The notes under the pieces were generated by a model. That model saw only the letters and a list, made by a program, of their open reading frames with translations, did no database searches and had not been told where the DNA came from. The translations under genes were made by a program, and so were the position numbers. From an uncultured Collinsella sp. (GTDB lineage: Bacteria > Actinomycetota > Coriobacteriia > Coriobacteriales > Coriobacteriaceae), in NCBI GenBank assembly GCA_902479205.1, contig CABSNX010000009.1:1-18331 (forward strand): 18,331 nt of DNA, in the 5' to 3' direction. Positions 14,032 through 18,331 of this stretch are shown here, piece after piece; position 1 is the first letter of the stretch, and the number at the start of each line of letters is the position of its first letter.

Positions 14032-14256
14032 CTAATTTGGGACGGGGCTTTTTTGACTACTTTTGCCGCCCTGCCTGCCCGATGATTTTTCGGGACGGGG
14101 ATTAATAATCATCGCCAAATTGACTACCCTGATTAAGCTCTGCCCCAAAGGCTGTACCAAGTCTGTGGTTCTTGGCCCATATGGTAGAGTTGACCTCACG
14201 TGAATTTCAGCACACTGCGTGCTACCTGCCCTTTTGCCATTTGAGGGAGTGAACTT
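14032..14256. repeat. Intergenic region with two pairs of direct repeats
   Basis: GGGACGGGG occurs at 14039-14047 and 14092-14100, and TTGACTAC occurs at 14053-14060 and 14120-14127, in the same order, so part of this gap looks like a decayed duplication. The first copy includes TTTTTT (14049-14054) just after the LysR stop, but no convincing stem precedes it. CCCG/CGGG and CGATGAT/ATCATCG pairings occur near 14078-14115. No clear promoter for the downstream gene was recognised. Confidence 0.4.
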
Positions 14257-15348
14257 GTGAATACTTCTGTCGCCAAGAAGGCCAGCCAGGCGGTGCGCCT
14301 GCTCATGATGGTGCTCACGGCAGTTCTCATCTTCTTCTTCATCAATGTTATGCTGCTCGTCTCCGATATCCAGGGCACGGCGCGCGTGGTCAACTACGCC
14401 GGTCTGGTGCGCGGTACCACGCAGCGAATCGTTAAGCTCGAGGACGCGGGCCAGCCTCAAGATGACCTGCTCAAAGCCGTGGATTCATACATCAACGGTT
14501 TGCGTTACGGAAGTGACGACCTCAACCTCGTCCGTCTCGACGACGATGAATACCAGGCAAAGATGACCGAGCTTGCAAATTATTTTGATGAGCTTTGCGC
14601 CGAGATCATCCGCGTGCGCGAAGTCGGCTACGAGAACACCGACATCATCTCGATGAGCGAGGAGTTCTTTGGCATATGCGACGATGCTACGCGACTCGCA
14701 GAGGACTACTCTCAGGAGAAGGCATCGGCGCTCAACTATCTCGAGGGCTTGGTGATCATCGACATCATGGGCTTGGTGGCGACCTTTGCGGTTGAACCTG
14801 TTCGCGCGGTGCGAACTGCCGCGCTCAATCGCGAACTGCAGAGCAAAGTCTATCTCGACGAAGCCACGGGACTGCCCAACAAGAACAAGTGCGAGGAGAT
14901 CTTGGGGCAGGAGCAGCCTGTCTCCGCGGAGGCGCCCGTTGCGGTGTGCGTTTTCGACCTTAACAATCTGCATACGGTCAATAACAGCTTTGGTCACGAG
15001 AAGGGCGACGAATACATCCGCTCTTTTGCCCGGCAGCTGGGAAGTGTGGCGTCGGAGACCTGCTTTATGGGTCGCGACGGCGGCGATGAGTTTATCGCGG
15101 TGCTGTGGGATGCCGATCGAGCTGCCGTGGAGTCCTGTCTCGCTCGGGTTCGTGCGAACGTGAACGAGTATTCCGGGGCTCACCCCGACATGCCCATCAG
15201 CTATGCGGTGGGCTACGCGCTTTCCAGTGATTTTGATGAACCGCCAACGATGCGCGAGCTCTTTTCCCAGGCCGACAAGAACATGTACATCGACAAGAAC
15301 TGCGTAAAGACAGCCGAGGCAGCCGGGCTGCAACGCGAGGAGCGGTAA
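14257..15348 (+). CDS. Membrane-anchored diguanylate cyclase (GGDEF domain) with a periplasmic-type sensor
   Basis: This 363-residue inner-membrane enzyme is predicted to make cyclic di-GMP from two GTP. Membrane segment 1 is about residues 15-37 and segment 2 about 163-180. The ~125 external residues between them look helical and contain GLVRGTTQRIVKLE, reminiscent of the PilJ/NarX P-box sensor. A short linker leads to the GGDEF domain (198-355): YLDEATGLPNKNK, FDLNNLHTVNNSFGHEKGDE with metal-binding Asp234, and an intact GRDGGDEF (GGDEF at 275-279). The RxxD inhibitory site normally five residues before GGDEF is absent (SETC there), so product inhibition through it is not expected. The GTG start follows GAGGGAG with a 7-nt gap. 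It appears to be a single-gene unit ending at a strong terminator, and no EAL or PilZ protein is in the window. Confidence 0.9.
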   Translation: MNTSVAKKASQAVRLLMMVLTAVLIFFFINVMLLVSDIQGTARVVNYAGLVRGTTQRIVKLEDAGQPQDDLLKAVDSYINGLRYGSDDLNLVRLDDDEYQAKMTELANYFDELCAEIIRVREVGYENTDIISMSEEFFGICDDATRLAEDYSQEKASALNYLEGLVIIDIMGLVATFAVEPVRAVRTAALNRELQSKVYLDEATGLPNKNKCEEILGQEQPVSAEAPVAVCVFDLNNLHTVNNSFGHEKGDEYIRSFARQLGSVASETCFMGRDGGDEFIAVLWDADRAAVESCLARVRANVNEYSGAHPDMPISYAVGYALSSDFDEPPTMRELFSQADKNMYIDKNCVKTAEAAGLQREER

Positions 15349-15369
15349 GCTTGTAACAGAAGGCATACA

Positions 15370-15405
15370 AAAGCCTCCGCAGCTCGTGTGTGCTGCGGAG
15401 GCTTT
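15370..15405. terminator. Rho-independent terminator downstream of the GGDEF gene
   Basis: AAAGCCTCCGCAGC (15370-15383) pairs perfectly over 14 bp with 15392-15405 around an 8-nt loop. T-rich (plus) and A-rich (minus) flanks let it work on both strands. It lies 21 nt after the cyclase stop and faces the ABC exporter genes coming from the other side. Confidence 0.88.
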
Positions 15406-15445
15406 ATTCGTTGCGGCGCATTGTGCTTGGGTCGTTGAGATGAGT

Positions 15446-15510
15446 CGATTTGCCCCGAAAGATGAGGGCATTGACCTTAGGGTCATGCCCGACGAATGAG
15501 CGGCAAATCG
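15446..15510. other. Nested stem-loop downstream of the ABC exporter operon
   Basis: CGATTTGCC (15446-15454) pairs perfectly with GGCAAATCG (15502-15510). Inside this, GGGCAT (15466-15471) pairs with ATGCCC (15485-15490), and after a one-base bulge GACC (15473-15476) pairs with GGTC (15481-15484). It starts 20 nt past the ABC stop on the minus strand and has no U tract. It would form a long hairpin in the 3' UTR before the terminator at 15370-15405. Confidence 0.5.
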
Positions 15511-15529
15511 GCCATCTCGGCGGGCCGAA

Positions 15530-17449
15530 CTACTCCAGCTCAAACGCTCCAGTGTAGAGCTGGTAGTAATACCCGCGCTTGGCGATCAGCTCGTCGTGGT
15601 TACCGCGCTCGATGATCCGGCCGTGGTCCAGGCAGATGATCGCGTCGGAGTTGCGCACGGTGGACAGGCGGTGTGCGATGACAAACGTCGTGCGGCCTTC
15701 CATGAGCTTATCCATACCCGCCTGCACGATGGCCTCGGTGCGGGTGTCGATGGAGCTCGTGGCCTCGTCCAGAATCATTGCCGGCGGATCGGCCACGGCG
15801 GCGCGGGCGATCGAAATCAGCTGGCGCTGGCCCTGCGACAGCTGGGCGCCGTTGCCGGTGAGCATCGTGTCGTAGCCGTCGGGCAGGCGGGTGATAAAGT
15901 CGTCCGCGCCGGCGAGCTTTGCTGCCGCGATGCACTCCTCGTCGGTGGCATCCAGATTGCCGTAGCGGATGTTATCCATCACGGTGCCGGTGAACAGGTT
16001 CACGTCCTGCAGCACGACGCCCAGTGAGCGGCGCAGATCGGCCTTGCGGATCTTGTTGACGTTGATGCCGTCGTAGCGGATCTTGCCGTCGGCGATGTCA
16101 TAGAAGCGGTTGATGAGGTTGGTGATGGTCGTCTTGCCCGCACCGGTGGCGCCGACAAACGCGACCTTCTGGCCCGGCTTGGCAAACACGGACACGCCGT
16201 GCAGCACCTCGTGGTCGGGCGTGTAGCCAAAGTCGACGTTGTCCATGACCAGGTCGCCGCGCAGCGGTACGTACTCGATCTCGCCAGTTGCGCGGTGCGG
16301 ATGTTTCCACGCCCACATGCCGGTGTGGTGGTCGGCCTCCTCGAGCTGCCAGGTGTCGGGGTTCACCTGCGCGTTGACGAGCGTCACATAGCCTTCGTCG
16401 GCTTCGGGCTCCTCGTCGATGAGCTCAAAGATGCGGTCGGCTCCGGCGAGGCCCATGACCACGGCGTTGATCTGCTGCGAAATCTGACCGATCTGTCCGC
16501 AGAATTGCTTGGTCATGTTGAGGAACGGCACTACGACGGCGATGGACAGCGCCATGCCCGAGATGCTCAGGTTGGGCACGCCCAGCGCCAGGAAAATGCC
16601 GCCTGCCAGTGCGACCAGCACGTAGAGCAGGTTGCCCAGGTTCATAAGGATAGGCATGAGGATGTTGGCGTACATGTTGGCCTTCTGCGAGACCTCGAAG
16701 AGCTTTTCGTTGCGCTCGTCAAAATCGGCCTCGGCGGCAGACTCGTGGCAGAATGCCTTGACGACCTTCTGGCCGTTCATGACTTCCTCGATATGGCCCT
16801 CGACCACGCCGAGCTCGGTCTGCTGCGCAATGAAGAAGCGCGCGGAGTTGGAGCCGAGCAGCTTGGTCATAAAGGTCATAAAGGCGACGCCGGCCACAAT
16901 GACCAGGCACATCCACACGCTGTAGTACAGCATGATAAAGAACACCGTGACGATGACGATGGTCGTCATGAGCAGGTTGGGCAGCGACTGGCTGATCATC
17001 TGGCGCAGCGTGTCGATGTCGTTGGTGTAGTGGCTCATGATGTCGCCGCGCTGGTGCGTGTCGAAGTAGCGAATCGGCAGGTCCTGCATACGGTTGAACA
17101 TCTTCTCGCGCAGCTTCTCGAGCGAGCCCTGCGTGACGATGGCCATGGCGCGGTTCCAGAAGAGCGAAGACAGGATGCCGATGCCGTAGATGCAGGCGAG
17201 GGTGGTCACGAGCTGTGCGATCTTGGGCTGTGCGGTCGTCCAATCGCCCGACTGCCACGATTCGCTAATAATCTGCAGGGCGCTCTGAAGGAAGGTCGCG
17301 CCGATGGAGTTGATGATGGCGCAGAGCACCACGCCGGCGACGACGAGGGGCAAAAGCACGGGGTAGAAGCCAAAGAGCGTCTTGATGAGGCGCGACATGG
17401 TGCCGCCCTTGCGGTTGAGCGCGCGCTCAGCGGTCGTTGCCTTACTCAT
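15530..17449 (-). CDS. Heterodimeric ABC exporter subunit, consensus-ATPase half (TM288/LmrD-like)
   Basis: This 639-residue half-transporter has an N-terminal six-helix exporter domain (from about residue 25: LFGFYPVLLPLVVAGVVLCA; coupling-helix area IRYFDTHQRGDIMSHYTNDIDTLR) and a C-terminal ATPase. ATPase motifs are Walker A GATGAGKTT (about 433), signature LSQGQ (about 536, where LSGGQ is usual), Walker B MILDEATSSID with the catalytic Glu (about 559) and the switch histidine in IAHRLS (about 591). The ~50-residue linker insert before the ATPase (DEGYVTLVNAQV...HTGMWAWKHPHRATG) is typical of this subfamily. The ATG at 17447-17449 overlaps the stop of the upstream partner gene and has GAAGGAGG before it, so the two are translationally coupled. 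It is probably a multidrug or lipid exporter; the substrate is unknown. Confidence 0.93.
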   Translation of the reverse strand: MSKATTAERALNRKGGTMSRLIKTLFGFYPVLLPLVVAGVVLCAIINSIGATFLQSALQIISESWQSGDWTTAQPKIAQLVTTLACIYGIGILSSLFWNRAMAIVTQGSLEKLREKMFNRMQDLPIRYFDTHQRGDIMSHYTNDIDTLRQMISQSLPNLLMTTIVIVTVFFIMLYYSVWMCLVIVAGVAFMTFMTKLLGSNSARFFIAQQTELGVVEGHIEEVMNGQKVVKAFCHESAAEADFDERNEKLFEVSQKANMYANILMPILMNLGNLLYVLVALAGGIFLALGVPNLSISGMALSIAVVVPFLNMTKQFCGQIGQISQQINAVVMGLAGADRIFELIDEEPEADEGYVTLVNAQVNPDTWQLEEADHHTGMWAWKHPHRATGEIEYVPLRGDLVMDNVDFGYTPDHEVLHGVSVFAKPGQKVAFVGATGAGKTTITNLINRFYDIADGKIRYDGINVNKIRKADLRRSLGVVLQDVNLFTGTVMDNIRYGNLDATDEECIAAAKLAGADDFITRLPDGYDTMLTGNGAQLSQGQRQLISIARAAVADPPAMILDEATSSIDTRTEAIVQAGMDKLMEGRTTFVIAHRLSTVRNSDAIICLDHGRIIERGNHDELIAKRGYYYQLYTGAFELE

Positions 17450-18331
17450 GTGCCTCGCCTCCTTCCTGGGTCTGAGCTTGCGTTGCGGATGCCTCGGTGT
17501 CGGCCTCGACGGCCCCTTCGCCCTCGGCAGACATCTTGTTTTGCGAGGTAAAGGTCTCGCGGTAGATCTCGCTCGTCTTGAGCAGCTCGTCATGGTTGCC
17601 GATCTGCGCGATACGGCCACCCTCCATGACGATGATGCGGTCTGCGTCCTGCACGGAGCTGATGCGCTGGGCGATGATGAGCTTGGTCGTGTTGGGCAGA
17701 TAGCTTGCCAATCCTGCGCGGATCTTGGCGTCGGTCTTGGTGTCGACGGCGCTGGTGGAGTCGTCCAGGATCAAGATCTTGGGGCGACGCAGCAGAGCGC
17801 GCGCAATGCACAGGCGCTGCTTCTGACCGCCCGAGACATTGGAGCCGCCCTGCTCGATCCAGGTGTCGTAACCCTTGGGGAAGCCGTCGACAAACTCATC
17901 GGCGCAGGCCAGATGTGCCGCCTCGCGGACTTCCTCGTCGGTGGCGTTCGGGTCGCCCCAGCGCAGATTTTCGGCGATGGTGCCGCTAAACAGCACGTTT
18001 TTCTGCAGCACCATGGCGACCTGGTGGCGCAGCGCGTCCAGGTCGTAGTCGCGCACGTCCATGCCGCCCACGCGCACGGTGCCTTCGGTGGCGTCGTACA
18101 GGCGGGCGATGAGGTTTACAAGCGTGGACTTGGCCGAGCCGGTGCCGCCGATGATGCCGATGGTCTCGCCGCTCTTAATGTGCAGGTCGATATCGTCGAG
18201 CGCCTGGCGCTTCGCATGCGCGGAATACTTAAAGCTCACGTGGTCAAAGTCGATGGAACCGTCGGCAACCTCGAGCACGGGCTCGGCGGGATCGGCGATC
18301 GTGGGCTCGGCGGCTAGCACCTCGGTAATGC
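17442..18331 (-). CDS. Heterodimeric ABC exporter subunit, degenerate-site half (TM287/LmrC-like), N-terminus outside window
   Basis: About 296 C-terminal residues are visible, and the frame is open through the right edge (ITEVLAAEP, the end of the membrane-domain linker). The ATPase domain shows Walker A GGTGSAKST, an intact signature VSGGQ, and Walker B LILDDSTSAVD with Asp in place of the catalytic Glu. The switch region is IIAQRIS, with Gln in place of His. These two changes are the known mark of the non-catalytic subunit of heterodimeric exporters. They pair with the LSQGQ signature of the downstream subunit, so one ATP site is degenerate and the other is consensus. A Glu/Ala-rich tail of about 30 residues ends the protein. 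Its last codons overlap the partner gene by 8 nt. Confidence 0.93.
   Translation of the reverse strand, partial: ITEVLAAEPTIADPAEPVLEVADGSIDFDHVSFKYSAHAKRQALDDIDLHIKSGETIGIIGGTGSAKSTLVNLIARLYDATEGTVRVGGMDVRDYDLDALRHQVAMVLQKNVLFSGTIAENLRWGDPNATDEEVREAAHLACADEFVDGFPKGYDTWIEQGGSNVSGGQKQRLCIARALLRRPKILILDDSTSAVDTKTDAKIRAGLASYLPNTTKLIIAQRISSVQDADRIIVMEGGRIAQIGNHDELLKTSEIYRETFTSQNKMSAEGEGAVEADTEASATQAQTQEGGEAHE

Noticed and set aside
16199..17551. 450-codon plus-strand open frame opposite the ABC exporter genes
   Set aside because: The minus strand shows unmistakable ABC motifs over the same bases, and the plus-strand product is low-complexity His/Asp/Val-rich with no recognisable fold.
17450..17620. 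In-frame upstream extension of the downstream ABC subunit
   Set aside because: It overlaps the coding end of the partner subunit in another frame, and the ATG at 17449 has a strong ribosome site and gives the normal half-transporter N terminus.

Overview
The window looks like chromosomal DNA of a GC-rich actinobacterial gut commensal, most probably Collinsella or a close relative in the Coriobacteriia. This is inferred from the GC-rich, G/C-ending codon use, the mix of Actinobacteria- and Firmicutes-like families (ascorbate-type PTS, OFA-type MFS, heterodimeric ABC exporter) and strong AGGAG-type ribosome sites. No rRNA, tRNA, CRISPR array, transposase or phage gene was seen, so this is ordinary chromosome with several small metabolic and regulatory cassettes.

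Layout. 1-1579 (minus, runs off the left edge) is a bifunctional RlmKL-type 23S rRNA methyltransferase whose RlmL half appears to have lost the catalytic NPPY motif. A HAD-family sugar-phosphatase-like gene (1655-2482, plus) diverges from it and ends at a strong symmetric hairpin shared with a convergent DeoR-family regulator (2528-3319, minus). The regulator diverges from a four-gene plus-strand operon: transaldolase (3668-4378), then PTS EIIA, EIIB and EIIC of the ascorbate/UlaA superfamily (4388-6648), closed by a terminator at 6706-6742. The ~350 bp between regulator and operon holds repeated CTTTCGATA/CTTTTGAAA words and a TTTCG-N4-CGAAA palindrome lying on the candidate promoters, which suggests that DeoR controls both directions. 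The imported sugar is not evident, but the transaldolase implies that its phosphate enters the pentose-phosphate pool.

Next on the minus strand come tex (7047-9194) and a three-gene operon read SDR dehydrogenase (12038-12919), OFA-like MFS transporter (10715-11971), Gfo/Idh/MocA oxidoreductase (9605-10645). A LysR regulator (13153-14031) is divergent from it. This looks like a small inducible uptake-and-oxidoreduction cassette for an unknown organic acid or polyol. Each gap in the operon holds a stem-loop. Between the operon terminator (9503-9532) and tex lies a 160-bp imperfect inverted repeat (9277-9436).

The right side has a single-gene membrane diguanylate cyclase (14257-15348, plus), a strong hairpin terminator, and, convergent to it, the two genes of a heterodimeric multidrug-type ABC exporter (15530-17449 and 17442-18331, minus; the latter is cut by the right edge). 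Its asymmetric ATP sites match the known degenerate/consensus pairing of this family. No clearly novel multigene system was found. The best leads are the degenerate RlmL domain, the large inverted repeat upstream of tex, the transaldolase-PTS operon with its operator array, and the LysR/SDR/MFS/Gfo-Idh cassette.
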